Of a DNA stretch of 64,000 nt, positions 17,487 to 25,986 are shown piece by piece. How positions within the stretch are numbered: the first letter of the stretch is position 1; each line of letters opens with the position of its first letter. The DNA lies in contig NZ_CP030943.1 in NCBI RefSeq assembly GCF_036621415.1, positions 62,001 through 126,000 of the forward strand, read 5' to 3'. The position numbers were made by a program, and so were the translations under genes. This DNA is from Nitratireductor thuwali (GTDB taxonomy: Bacteria; Pseudomonadota; Alphaproteobacteria; Rhizobiales; Rhizobiaceae). The notes under the pieces were generated by a model. That model saw nothing but the letters and a program-made list of their open reading frames with translations, did not search any database and was not told the DNA's origin.

Positions 17487-18442
17487 GCGATTTTCCCAAG
17501 TTCGTAGAGTTTCGTGAAGAAGGCCCGCGCGAGGGCTTTCAGATCGAGAGCAAGACCTACCCGATCGAACAGCGGATCGAACTGATCGACATGCTCAGCG
17601 ATACCGGGCTGAAGCGCATCCAGGTGGGTAGCTTCGTCAGCCCCAGATACGTGCCGCAGATGGCCGACACGGGCGAGCTGTTTCAGCGCATCAAGCGCAA
17701 GCCCGGTGTGAAATACACCTCGCTCTGGCTGAACGAGAAGGGGTTCCGCAAGGCGTTGACCGCGCATGAAGTCGATATCGACCCGCGTCTTTTGTTCTAT
17801 CCGTCTGAGGCTTTCGCACAGGCAAACAACAACTGCTCCTCAGCGGAGATGCGCGAGCGGCAGCGCGAGTGGGTGCGGCTCTACAAGGAAGCGGGCTACA
17901 CCGTTGATGCGGCCTATGTGATGACCGCTTTCGGCTGCAATCTCGAAGGTCCCATCCCGCAGGAGCGGGTGCTGGAGAACTTCCGTTTCGTCCTACGCCT
18001 TTGCGAGGAAGAGCAGATCCCCGTACCGATTCTCGTGATCGCCGACACGATGGGCTGGGGCAACCCAGAGGCGGTCAAGCGCATGGTCGGCGCCCTGCGC
18101 GAGCTTGCGCCCGGGGCGCGCATCGGAATGCATCTGCACGACACGCGCGGGCTGGGCATCGCCAACATCCATGCGGCGTTGTCGATGGGGGTGGACATGT
18201 TCGAAAGCTCGGTCGCCGGCCTTGGCGGCTGCCCCTTCGCCGGCCACGGCAACGCCCGCGCCGCAGGCAATGTCTGCACCGAAGACGCGGTTTTTCTGTG
18301 CCACGAGCTGGGCATTGAGACGGGCATCGACCTGGACAAACTGATCGCCGCCGCAGTCAAGGCCGAAGAGATCATCGGCGCGCCCCTGATGGGCCGGGTG
18401 ATGCATTCCGGCGGACTCGACAAGTTTCGTAAGGCGAAATGA
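17483..18442 (+). CDS. HMG-CoA-lyase-like DRE-TIM metallolyase
   Basis: A 319-residue protein of the HMG-CoA lyase/isopropylmalate synthase superfamily. Metal ligands are visible in GMHLHDTRG, and the mobile-loop cysteine in GLGGCPFAGHGN. At the motif GPRDGLQNE of true HMG-CoA lyases it reads GPREGFQIE, so the catalytic/metal Asp is replaced by Glu. It probably cleaves a 3-hydroxy-3-alkylglutaryl-type CoA or related ester made by the carboxylase-hydratase steps, but the changed residue argues against assuming HMG-CoA itself. It is followed by the SDR gene after 10 bases. Confidence 0.87.
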   Translation: MSDFPKFVEFREEGPREGFQIESKTYPIEQRIELIDMLSDTGLKRIQVGSFVSPRYVPQMADTGELFQRIKRKPGVKYTSLWLNEKGFRKALTAHEVDIDPRLLFYPSEAFAQANNNCSSAEMRERQREWVRLYKEAGYTVDAAYVMTAFGCNLEGPIPQERVLENFRFVLRLCEEEQIPVPILVIADTMGWGNPEAVKRMVGALRELAPGARIGMHLHDTRGLGIANIHAALSMGVDMFESSVAGLGGCPFAGHGNARAAGNVCTEDAVFLCHELGIETGIDLDKLIAAAVKAEEIIGAPLMGRVMHSGGLDKFRKAK

Positions 18443-18452
18443 GGGGATTGAT

Positions 18453-19367
18453 ATGGGAAAAACGCTGGACGGAAAGGTCGTGCTGGTCACTGGCGCGGGC
18501 GGCGGGATCGGCCGCGAAATCGCGCTGATGGCGGCAGCCGAGGGAGCGGCGATCGTGGTCAACGATTTGGGCGCGACGCTGAAGGGTACTGGCCACACTC
18601 TCACTGCTGCGCAAACGGTGGTGGACGAGATCAAGGCCGCCGGTGGCGACGCCATCGCCGATGGCGGCAGCGTAACCGACCCGGACGCGGCCCGGGCCAT
18701 GGTCGAGGCCGCCGTGAAGGAATTCGGCCGCATCGACGCAGTCGTGAACAATGCCGGCATCCTGCGCGACGGCTTCTTTCATAAGATGAGATACGAGGAT
18801 TTCGATGCGGTTGTGAAAGTACACCTCTACGGCGCCTTCAATACCTCCCGCGCCGCGACTGATTATTTCCGCGAGCAGCAAAGCGGCGCGCTGGTGCATA
18901 TGACCTCGACCTCGGGCCTGATCGGCAATTATGCGCAGGCGAACTACTCTGCCGCCAAGCTGGGGATCGCTGCGTTCTCGAACTCGCTCGCGCTCGACCT
19001 CAAGCGTTGGAACGTGAGGTCGAATTGCATCGCGCCCTTCGCCTGGAGCAGGATGATTTCGTCGATCAAGACCGAAACGCCTGAACAGGAGGCGCGGGTC
19101 GAAAAGATCAAGAAGATGACGCCTGCCAAGGTCGCGCCGATGGCTTGCTATCTGATGAGCGATCAGGCCGCAGAGATCTCGGGCCAGATCTTTGCCGTCC
19201 GCATGAACGAGATCTTCCTGATGAGCCAGCCGCGGCCCGTGCGTTCGGTGCATTCCGGCGACGGCTGGACCGCCGAAAGTATCGCCGAGCATGCCATTCC
19301 CGCGCTCAAGTCGCATTTCACGCCGCTCGAAGTGTCGGCGGAGGTCTTTTCCTGGGATCCGATTTGA
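18453..19367 (+). CDS. Short-chain dehydrogenase (MFE-2/HSD17B4-like)
   Basis: A 304-residue SDR with TGAGGGIGRE (NAD(P) loop), NNAGI, catalytic Ser in MTSTSG and the YxxxK pair in NYSAAKLG. The insertion after GASI...VVNDLG and the sequence ILRDGFFHKMRYEDFDAV resemble the 3-hydroxyacyl-CoA dehydrogenase domain of multifunctional enzyme type 2. A C-terminal extension of about 50 residues ends in FSWDPI. It probably oxidises a 3-hydroxyacyl-CoA. Its stop codon shares one base with the next start (TGATG). Confidence 0.9.
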   Translation: MGKTLDGKVVLVTGAGGGIGREIALMAAAEGAAIVVNDLGATLKGTGHTLTAAQTVVDEIKAAGGDAIADGGSVTDPDAARAMVEAAVKEFGRIDAVVNNAGILRDGFFHKMRYEDFDAVVKVHLYGAFNTSRAATDYFREQQSGALVHMTSTSGLIGNYAQANYSAAKLGIAAFSNSLALDLKRWNVRSNCIAPFAWSRMISSIKTETPEQEARVEKIKKMTPAKVAPMACYLMSDQAAEISGQIFAVRMNEIFLMSQPRPVRSVHSGDGWTAESIAEHAIPALKSHFTPLEVSAEVFSWDPI

Positions 19368-20170
19368 TGAGCAAGCGCAAACAAAAAATTGCCTCGAACA
19401 TCGCCTGGAGCACACCCGACAAGATCTGCGTGCGCGGACTCGACCTGCCCAACGAGATCCTGGGCCACATGAACCTCGGCGATCTGGCGTTTCTGCAATT
19501 GACGGGCCGCAAGGCCACGCCCGAAGAAAGCCGCGTGTTCAACGCCATCGTCATCACGCTGGTCGAACATGGTATCACGCCGTCCGCCCTGACCGCGCGC
19601 ATGACCTATATGGGCGCGCCGGAATCGCTTCAGGCCGCAGTCGCGGCGGGGCTCTGCGGGTTGGGCACGGTGTTCGTCGGCTCGATGGAAGGCGCCTCAA
19701 AGATGCTGTACGAAGCGCTGCCGCAGGACAAGCTGGGCATCGGCGCAGATCTGGATGCTGTCGCCGCTGAAACGGTTGAAGAATTCCGCGCCCGCAGGGC
19801 GATCGTTCCCGGGCTGGGCCATCCGGTGCACAAGCCGGTCGATCCCCGCGCGCCGCGGCTTTTCCAGATCGCGGCCGAGAACGGCAAGTCCGGCGAGTAT
19901 GTCGCGCTGATCCAGAAAATTCAGGCCGTGGCCGAAGATAAGTCACGCAAGATGCTGCCGATCAACGCCACCGGCGCAATCGGCGCTATCTGCTGCGAGT
20001 TCGGCTTCCCATGGAAGATCGTGCGTGGCTTCGGGGTGATGGCACGCGCGATCGGGCTGGTGGGCCATATCCTCGAGGAGAGCGAAGATCCGATTTCCTA
20101 CGAAATATGGCAGCGCGCTGAAGAGGAGATCCTGGAAACCAGCGGCCCTGACGTGCACAGGGCGAGGTGA
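19367..20170 (+). CDS. Citryl-CoA-lyase-like / truncated citrate-synthase-fold protein
   Basis: A 267-residue protein related to the C-terminal lyase part of ATP-citrate lyase and to stand-alone citryl-CoA lyase. It keeps the substrate/CoA loop GLGHPVHKPVDPR, equivalent to GHRV. The segment INATGAIGA lines up with NVDGxIG, so the catalytic Asp of citryl-CoA lyase is replaced by Thr. It may therefore cleave or condense a different 3-hydroxy-3-carboxyacyl-CoA, or use other residues. It is encoded between the SDR and a third dehydrogenase (gap of 3 bases) and belongs to the same transcription unit. Confidence 0.8.
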   Translation: MSKRKQKIASNIAWSTPDKICVRGLDLPNEILGHMNLGDLAFLQLTGRKATPEESRVFNAIVITLVEHGITPSALTARMTYMGAPESLQAAVAAGLCGLGTVFVGSMEGASKMLYEALPQDKLGIGADLDAVAAETVEEFRARRAIVPGLGHPVHKPVDPRAPRLFQIAAENGKSGEYVALIQKIQAVAEDKSRKMLPINATGAIGAICCEFGFPWKIVRGFGVMARAIGLVGHILEESEDPISYEIWQRAEEEILETSGPDVHRAR

Positions 20171-20173
20171 CGG

Positions 20174-21337
20174 ATGCAGACCTCCGCCCCCGGAACCCAT
20201 GACGATCTGCGCGCGGCGCTGCGCGCGCTCTGCGCGCAATTCCCACCCGAATATCACCGCCAGCATGGTGCGGATGAGACCTACCCCGAAAAGTTCGTTG
20301 AGGCGCTGACCCGCTCGGGCTGGCTTGCCGCGATGATCCCCGAGGACTATGGCGGCTCGGGACTGGGGCTGACCGAGGCCTCAATCATCATGGAGGAGAT
20401 CAACCGCGCGGGCGGCAACGCCGGCCATTGCCACGGTCAGATGTACAACATGGGCACGCTCCTGCGGCACGGATCGGAGGAGCAGAAGCGGAAATACCTG
20501 CCCGGCATTGCCAGCGGCGAACTGCGTCTGCAATCAATGGCCGTAACCGAACCCACCACCGGCACCGATACCACGAAGCTCAAGACCACCGCGGTCAAGA
20601 AGGGCGACAGATACGTGGTGAACGGTCAGAAGGTCTGGATCAGCCGAATCCGGCATTCCGACCTGATGATCTTGCTGGCGCGCACGACGCCGATCAACGA
20701 GGTCAGGCGCAAGGCGCAGGGCCTGTCGATCTTCATGGTCGATCTGAAGAAGGCCATAGGCAATGGCATGAGAGTGAGCCCGATCGCCAACATGCCGGGG
20801 CACGAAACCTACGAGGTTTTCTTCGATGAGCTCAAGATCCCAGAAGAGAACCTGATCGGTGAGGAAGGGCGCGGCTTTTATCATATCCTGGATGGCTTGA
20901 ATGCCGAGCGCACCCTGATCGCTGCGGAATGTATCGGCGACGGCTACTGGTTCATTGATAAAGCCCGCGCCTACGCCGGAGAGCGGATCGTATTCGACCG
21001 GCCCATCGGCCAGAACCAGGGAGTGCAGTTCCCGATCGCCAGAGCTTACGTCAACCTCGAGGCAGCCAATCTGATGCGCTTCGAGGCATGCCGCCGCTTC
21101 GATTCCGGCAGCGATTGCGGGGCGCAGGCCAATATGGCCAAGCTGCTTGCCGCCGATGCGTCCTGGGAGGCGGCTAACGCATGCATCCAGACCCATGGCG
21201 GGTTCGGATTTGCCCGGGAGTACGATGTTGAACGCAAGTTTCGCGAAACCCGTCTGTACCAGGTGGCACCGATCTCGACCAACCTGATCCTGTCCTATGT
21301 TGCGGAGCACATCCTCGGCATGCCGAGGTCGTTTTGA
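20174..21337 (+). CDS. Acyl-CoA dehydrogenase
   Basis: A 387-residue acyl-CoA dehydrogenase, third in this operon. FAD-binding segment SMAVTEPTTGTDT, helix region GERIVFDRPIGQNQGVQFPIA and C-terminal QTHGGFGFAREYDVER are family-typical; the C-terminus reads RLYQVAPISTN in place of the YEGT catalytic-Glu motif. Proteins with this ending are a common bacterial subgroup whose substrates are mostly not assigned. It starts three bases after the citryl-CoA-lyase-like gene and is followed by a 44-base gap with a good ribosome site GGGAGGAG for the next gene. Confidence 0.9.
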   Translation: MQTSAPGTHDDLRAALRALCAQFPPEYHRQHGADETYPEKFVEALTRSGWLAAMIPEDYGGSGLGLTEASIIMEEINRAGGNAGHCHGQMYNMGTLLRHGSEEQKRKYLPGIASGELRLQSMAVTEPTTGTDTTKLKTTAVKKGDRYVVNGQKVWISRIRHSDLMILLARTTPINEVRRKAQGLSIFMVDLKKAIGNGMRVSPIANMPGHETYEVFFDELKIPEENLIGEEGRGFYHILDGLNAERTLIAAECIGDGYWFIDKARAYAGERIVFDRPIGQNQGVQFPIARAYVNLEAANLMRFEACRRFDSGSDCGAQANMAKLLAADASWEAANACIQTHGGFGFAREYDVERKFRETRLYQVAPISTNLILSYVAEHILGMPRSF

Positions 21338-21381
21338 GGCGCCTCGTGCTGACGCGACAATCCGGAACGGGAGGAGCGCGG

Positions 21382-22220
21382 ATGACAATCCAAGTCGACA
21401 TCGATCATCTGCGAGGCTGGATCGGCACTGAGGAGAGCGCTTCGGAACCATTAGCGACGTACTGCTGGCACGGTACCGCGCGACCTTGGGCCGGTGGCTC
21501 GCGCCCGCCGAGGCAGGGCACGCACCACTGGGCCTCCACTGGTGCCTCACACTGCCTACGGCCGATCTCGAGACGCTTGGAGCGGACGGACACCCGGCCC
21601 GGGGCGAGTTTATGCCTCCTGTGCCTTTGCCTTCGCGCATGTGGGCCGGTGGCGAGTTGCGGCATCTGAGGCCGCTGCCTACGGTGGGAACCGTCAAGCG
21701 CCGGTCAGTCATCGCCGATGTGACCCAGAAACAAGGGCGCAGTGGCCCGCTGGTGTTGGTTGCGGTCAAGCACAACTACCTCGCTGACGGCGAAATCGCG
21801 ATTGTCGAGACCCAGAACATCGTCTATCGGGCAAGCACGGTGCCCAGGCCCGCACCTGCTGTTCCGCCCGAGGCGGCAAAGCGCGTGCAGGAGGTCCTGA
21901 CGCCCGATCCCGTTTTACTGTTCCGCTATTCAGCGATCACATTCAACGGCCATCGTATCCACTACGACCATCCGTATGCCTGCGAGATCGAGGGCTATCC
22001 AGACCTGGTGGTTCATGGGCCGCTGCAGGCTACATTACTTGTCAATCTGGCCGCGAAGGCATGTGGCGGCATACCGGCGGTTTTCAGCTATCGGGGCTTG
22101 GCGCCATGCTATAGCGGCAAGATGTTGATGCTGTGCCAACAGGGGACGCCGACCAAAGGCACGGTGTGGTGCGAGACAGCCGACGGACTAAGAACAATGC
22201 AAGGCACTTATCAGACCTGA
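21382..22220 (+). pseudogene. FAS1-like/MaoC-type dehydratase (methylfumaryl-CoA-hydratase-like), frameshifted
   Basis: The gene begins at the ATG at 21382 (MTIQVDIDHLRGWIG) and continues, after a shift of reading frame between about 21444 and 21450, with TISDVLLARYRATLGRWLAP and then the conserved hot-dog blocks DGHPARGEFMPPVPLPSRMWAGGEL and FNGHRIHYDHPYA. Restoring one missing base gives 279 residues, the normal length for 3-methylfumaryl-CoA hydratase-like FAS1 dehydratases. It would hydrate an unsaturated dicarboxylic CoA ester. One missing base can be true inactivation or a base-calling error; the rest of the gene is well kept, which favours a recent or artefactual change. Confidence 0.82.
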
Positions 22221-22255
22221 TCGCTTCAACGGAACGATCGAACTCACGGGAGAAG

Positions 22256-23644
22256 ATGTTGAGCGGAACGGAGACGAGCCGGAAGCGTTCTGGCGAACAT
22301 GGCACTGCCAAACTGGCTGAATTCGCGTCAGCGCTGTCCATACGGGATATTCCCGAACATGTCGTCGAACGGTGCGTAGATCTCTTTGTCGATTGGGCCG
22401 GATCGGCGCTTTCAGGCGCACGCCATCGCGCGATCCTTGCGGTTGACGATTTCGCCAAGGAAATGGGCCCCAACCATGGCCGGTCAGAAGTGCTCATCTC
22501 GGGCCGCACGACCTCACCGCTATTCGCCGCGATGGTGAACGCTGCCGCTTCGCACGTCTCTGAGCAGGACGATGTGCACAATGGTTCAGTGTTCCATCCG
22601 GGGGCGGTGGTGTTTCCCGCCGTACTGGCGGTCGCCCAAAATATCGGCGCGAGTGGCCGCGAATTCCTGACGGCATGCGTCGCCGGCTATGAGACAGGCA
22701 TTCGCGCCGGCGAATATCTGGGCCTTCCGCACTACAAGGTCTTTCACACAACTGGAACTGCGGGCACTCTCGCTGCGGCTGCTGCGGCGGGCCGGCTGCT
22801 CGGGTTGAGTTCGGAGCAGATGCTCAACGCTTTCGGCTTGGCCGGAACCCAGGCTGCTGGAGTATGGGAGTTTCTCCGAGACGCCGCCGATTCCAAGCAG
22901 CTCCACACCGGGAAGGCCGCAGCCAACGGGCTGACCGCAGCAAGTCTCGCAGCAAGGGGGTTTACCGGCGCACGTCGCATCCTGGAGGGCGAACAAGGCA
23001 TGGGCGCAGGAATGTCACAGAACTGCGACACGACAAAAATCACCGCCGGCCTCGGCGTGAGATGGGCGCTCGCCGAGACCTCATTCAAGTTTCATGCCTC
23101 ATGCCGCCACACGCACCCTGCCGCCGACGCGTTGCTCAAAATTGTGCAGGAGCACGACTTGCGCGCCGAAGATATCGAGCATGTCACCGCTCATGTTCAC
23201 CAGGCGGCAATCGACGTGCTGGGGTCGGTCGTGCGGCCTGCCACAGTGCATCAGGCGAAATTTTCGATGCCTGCTACGCTCGGGCTCATTGCCGTGCATC
23301 GGCGCGCCGGGTTGGATGAATTCGATACGGCCCTGGAGGATGAAGCGGTACGAGAGTTCATGCGACGGGTCGATATGGTCTTCGACCCGGAAGTGGAGCA
23401 GAACTACCCGGCAACCTGGATGGGGAAAGTATCGGTGACGACAAAAGGCGGAACGGTTTTGACAGACCGTATCGAAGAACCGAAAGGAGATCCTGGTAAT
23501 ACCTTGACGCGCGGCGAAATTGAAAAGAAAGTGCGCAGTCTGGCAGAGTATGGTGGCGCCCTCGATCGCGATGGGTGGACGCGCGTCTCCCGCAGACTTT
23601 GGTCGATTGCTTCACTCGAGGAGATCGGATCGCTGCTTCGCTGA
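22256..23644 (+). CDS. MmgE/PrpD family protein
   Basis: A 462-residue member of the MmgE/PrpD family, which includes 2-methylcitrate dehydratase and cis-aconitate decarboxylase. The conserved region SHVSEQDDVHNGSVFHPGAVVFPA, the segment LHTGKAAANGLTAASLA and FKFHASCRHTHPAADAL are present. The ATG at 22256 has a GGGAG ribosome site; longer in-frame starts run into the previous gene. In the operon it would act on a tricarboxylic-type intermediate, which fits the carboxylase and lyase genes upstream. An IS21 element begins six bases after its stop codon, so any further operon gene may have been cut off. Confidence 0.88.
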   Translation: MLSGTETSRKRSGEHGTAKLAEFASALSIRDIPEHVVERCVDLFVDWAGSALSGARHRAILAVDDFAKEMGPNHGRSEVLISGRTTSPLFAAMVNAAASHVSEQDDVHNGSVFHPGAVVFPAVLAVAQNIGASGREFLTACVAGYETGIRAGEYLGLPHYKVFHTTGTAGTLAAAAAAGRLLGLSSEQMLNAFGLAGTQAAGVWEFLRDAADSKQLHTGKAAANGLTAASLAARGFTGARRILEGEQGMGAGMSQNCDTTKITAGLGVRWALAETSFKFHASCRHTHPAADALLKIVQEHDLRAEDIEHVTAHVHQAAIDVLGSVVRPATVHQAKFSMPATLGLIAVHRRAGLDEFDTALEDEAVREFMRRVDMVFDPEVEQNYPATWMGKVSVTTKGGTVLTDRIEEPKGDPGNTLTRGEIEKKVRSLAEYGGALDRDGWTRVSRRLWSIASLEEIGSLLR

Positions 23645-23649
23645 TTGAC

Positions 23650-24757
23650 TGTGTTTCGGCGTGGAATAAGGACCCCGTTTCAGGGGTGATCGGCATCCAA
23701 AAGGGACCCCTGTGACGGCAGGTGTCTCACACTGCCTCCGGTTTGATCGGAGGCATTTGTTTTGGATGTTGGTCGTGGAGACGATTGCGAAGATGCGCCG
23801 GCTGTCGCTGGTTCAGGGGACGTCTGGCGGAAGGGAGCCGGCCATGACGGAGGTTCTGGACCGCATCCGAGGCGCGTTGGTCGGGCTGAAGATGCCGCGT
23901 GCACTCGAGGCGCTCGATCACACGATGCAGCAGCTCGAGAAGGGAGAGATCACCGGCATCGAGGCTATCGATGCCCTGCTCGCCGAGGAATACGCGACCC
24001 GGGAAACCCGCCGGATTGACGTAGCGCTGCTGACGGCAAAGCTTCTGCCGGCCAAAACACTGGAAAGCTTCGACTTCAGCTTCCAGCCATCGCTTGACCG
24101 CGAGAGGATAGCGGCGCTCGCACAGCTCGACTTCATCCGCCGCGCCGAGGTTGTTCACTTCCTGGGGCCACCTGGAACTGGAAAAAGCCACCTCGCGACC
24201 GCGCTGGCGTCGCGGCGGTCAAAGCCGGCCGGCAGGTCTACCGAGCCACCTTGGCGGATCTGATCGGCGGGCTTGCGAAGGCCGAACGACAAGGCCAGCT
24301 CGCGGAGAAAATCCGCTTCCACTCTCGCGCCTCGCTGCTGATCGTCGACGAGATCGGCTACCTGCCCATCACCCAGGGCGGCGCCAACCTGTTCTTCCAA
24401 CTCGTCAATGCGCGATACGAGAAGGGCGCTATGATCCTTACATCCAACCGCGGCTTTGCCGAGTGGGGAGAGGTCTTCGGCGATCCCGTCGTCGCCACCG
24501 CGCTTCTGGACCGCCTCCTGCACCATGCCGTCGTCATCCAGATCGAGGGGGCAAGCTACCGGATTCGCAGCCACGCGGACCTGATCCCCGAACATGTCCG
24601 CGCGAACGCACCAATCACGCCACCACCGCCTCCGAAACGTCGCGAACGGCCGCCCAGGAACGGAGCTGCCAATCCATAAAACCGGCTGATTACCGGACCC
24701 GGTCGAGTGGGGAATTTTACTTCGGCACTTCTGGGGAAAATTGAGGCGGGTTTGACA
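23650..24757 (+). mobile_element. IS21-family element, internally deleted
   Basis: The element starts with TGTGTTTCGGCG (23650) and ends with GGGTTTGACA (24757), in line with the TG...CA ends of IS21. The left end carries the repeated blocks GGACCCC/AGGGGT that fit multiple terminal repeats. It keeps only the first codons of istA (GTG 23775, VETIAKMRRLSLVQGTS), which then run in frame into the istB leader; about 1.3-1.5 kb of istA is missing. istB is frameshifted. No direct target repeat is evident. End points are estimated from sequence only. Confidence 0.75.
23844..24679 (+). pseudogene. istB: IstB-type transposition helper ATPase, frameshifted
   Basis: Starts at ATG 23844 (MTEVLDRIRGALVGLKMPRA), has the Walker A region GPPGTGKSHLATAL, then loses frame near 24206-24208 where one base is missing from CTGG-CGTCGC. 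In the next frame it continues VAAVKAGRQVYRATLADLIGG, the Walker B-like LLIVDEIGYLP and the C-terminal IRSHADLIPEHV. With one base restored it would be about 279 residues, slightly longer than typical IstB. It cannot act without IstA, which is nearly all deleted here. Confidence 0.88.
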
Positions 24758-25205
24758 CTATATCCGCCGCCTTCTTGTAGTTGGTGCCCACGCGGTGCTG
24801 CGCTTCAGCCGCAAAGCGAGGGCGGCTCCAACAATGTGGCGACCGGATTGCTGGCCAAGAAGCCCTACACGGTCGTTGCCGTTGCCTTGGCCAACAAGAT
24901 GGCACGAATAGTCTGGGCGCTGATGACGACCGGAAAGGAATTTGAAGCCCACGCTGGCTGACAGCGGCGGACTCGCATCCGAGATGGTGAGGTGCTGATG
25001 GTGTGATGACGAACGGTCGATCCGGGATCGGATTAATCCGTGGTGAGACATGTGCAAAAGCACGTCAAGCTGAGAGGAACCCGATCTGCGGACTTCATCA
25101 GGGCCAGCGGCATGAAGAGGCCGCACTCAAAGGCCGGATACATGCCTGCACCCGACCAGCCAGTCATCAACTTCAGAAAGCCCTTGCCACGCGGAGGCCG
25201 TCCAT
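24758..25205 (+). mobile_element. IS110-family remnant (transposase C-terminus and right flank)
   Basis: From about 24824 to the TGA at 24959-24961 the plus strand encodes LLAKKPYTVVAVALANKMARIVWALMTTGKEF, the conserved C-terminus of IS110-type transposases. The N-terminal catalytic DEDD domain is absent, and the IS21 element abuts it on the left. The 240 bases that follow hold no gene; I take them, with low confidence, for the right-hand noncoding flank of the same IS110 element, ending near 25205. Confidence 0.65.
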
Positions 25206-25229
25206 ACATGTCTCACCAACCGGGTCCAC

Positions 25230-25579
25230 CTCTCAGCCGCTACATCAGCAACAACGCCGATCTCATCCCGATTTACGCCGAACGGCACCGCTATGGTGAG
25301 GTGATTTGGACCGCGTTCGTCGAGTCTACCGTCAACCAGGTGATCGCCAAGCGTCTCGCCAAGAAACAGCAGATGCAATGGACGCCGCGCGGCGTTCATC
25401 TGCTCATGCAACTGCGAACCCGCGTCCTCGACGGCACGCTCGACAGCGACTTCAAGCGCTGGCGCGAGGAACGGCGACCAGCAAACCAAGCCTACCCAGC
25501 TTTCGGTCCGCCGGCTACTAACGCCCCACACAACTTGGTACTCCCGCCGATCGGCCCCTTGACCCAATTCCGACCATAG
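25230..25579 (+). pseudogene. Transposase C-terminal fragment, family not assigned
   Basis: An open stretch encodes SRYISNNADLIPIYAERHRYGEVIWTAF, VESTVNQVIAKRLAKKQQMQWTPRGVHLL and LQ-RTRVLDGTLDSDFKRW. I recognise this as the end of a transposase type common in rhizobial genomes, but I cannot name the IS family with certainty. The N-terminal two thirds are missing, and there is no start with a ribosome site. It sits directly after the IS110 remnant, showing nested insertions at this junction between two catabolic regions. Confidence 0.5.
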
Positions 25580-25605
25580 CTCCTGTAGCAGGCGAAGATT
25601 CAGTG

Positions 25606-25986
25606 TCAGGAACTGGGTATGAAGACCAACCGCCCGTCGTCATCGAAATTTGCCTGTAGTACCAACTCGGTTCGCAATTCACAACCGGCCTCCTGAAGAA
25701 CCGTGGAAACTAGCCGCGGTCCTTCTTCCAGTTCGACCATGGCAACCACGTAAGGGGCCGGATGGGCCGGTGAATAGCTGATGCGATACTCCGTGAACGT
25801 ATGCAGGCGCGCTCGCCCGCTCGCCTCGATCCATTCGAGGGCCGAAGCCGGATGCCGCTGGCAGAGCCTTTGCGTGTACGGCAGAATCTCGTGACAGTCC
25901 CGGCACCTCGCTAGGTGTAGTTCACGTTTCCCCTGGAAGGTCTGAAACGTCTCGACAAAGGAGGAATGGCGGCGACCGACTTTCAT
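25606..25986 (-). CDS. DUF35/OB-fold Zn-ribbon acyl-CoA-associated protein
   Basis: A 126-residue DUF35 protein: a short N-terminal helix, a rubredoxin-like zinc ribbon with CRDC and LCQRH (the last metal ligand would be His rather than Cys), and an OB-fold (FTEYRISYSPAHPAPYVVAMVELEEGPRLVS). DUF35 proteins form complexes with thiolase-like enzymes; in actinobacterial steroid side-chain degradation such a pair is a retro-aldolase. The ATG at 25986 overlaps the stop of the thiolase-like gene (ATGA), so the two products are probably made together. It is the last gene of the MarR-led operon. Confidence 0.87.
   Translation of the reverse strand: MKVGRRHSSFVETFQTFQGKRELHLARCRDCHEILPYTQRLCQRHPASALEWIEASGRARLHTFTEYRISYSPAHPAPYVVAMVELEEGPRLVSTVLQEAGCELRTELVLQANFDDDGRLVFIPSS

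Noticed and set aside
22133..22255. Longer start for the MmgE/PrpD gene
   Set aside because: It would overlap the previous gene by 88 bases and add a leader unlike the family; ATG 22256 has a ribosome site.
24758..25126. Minus-strand 122-residue frame over the IS110 remnant
   Set aside because: The plus strand encodes a recognisable transposase end; the minus frame is its shadow.
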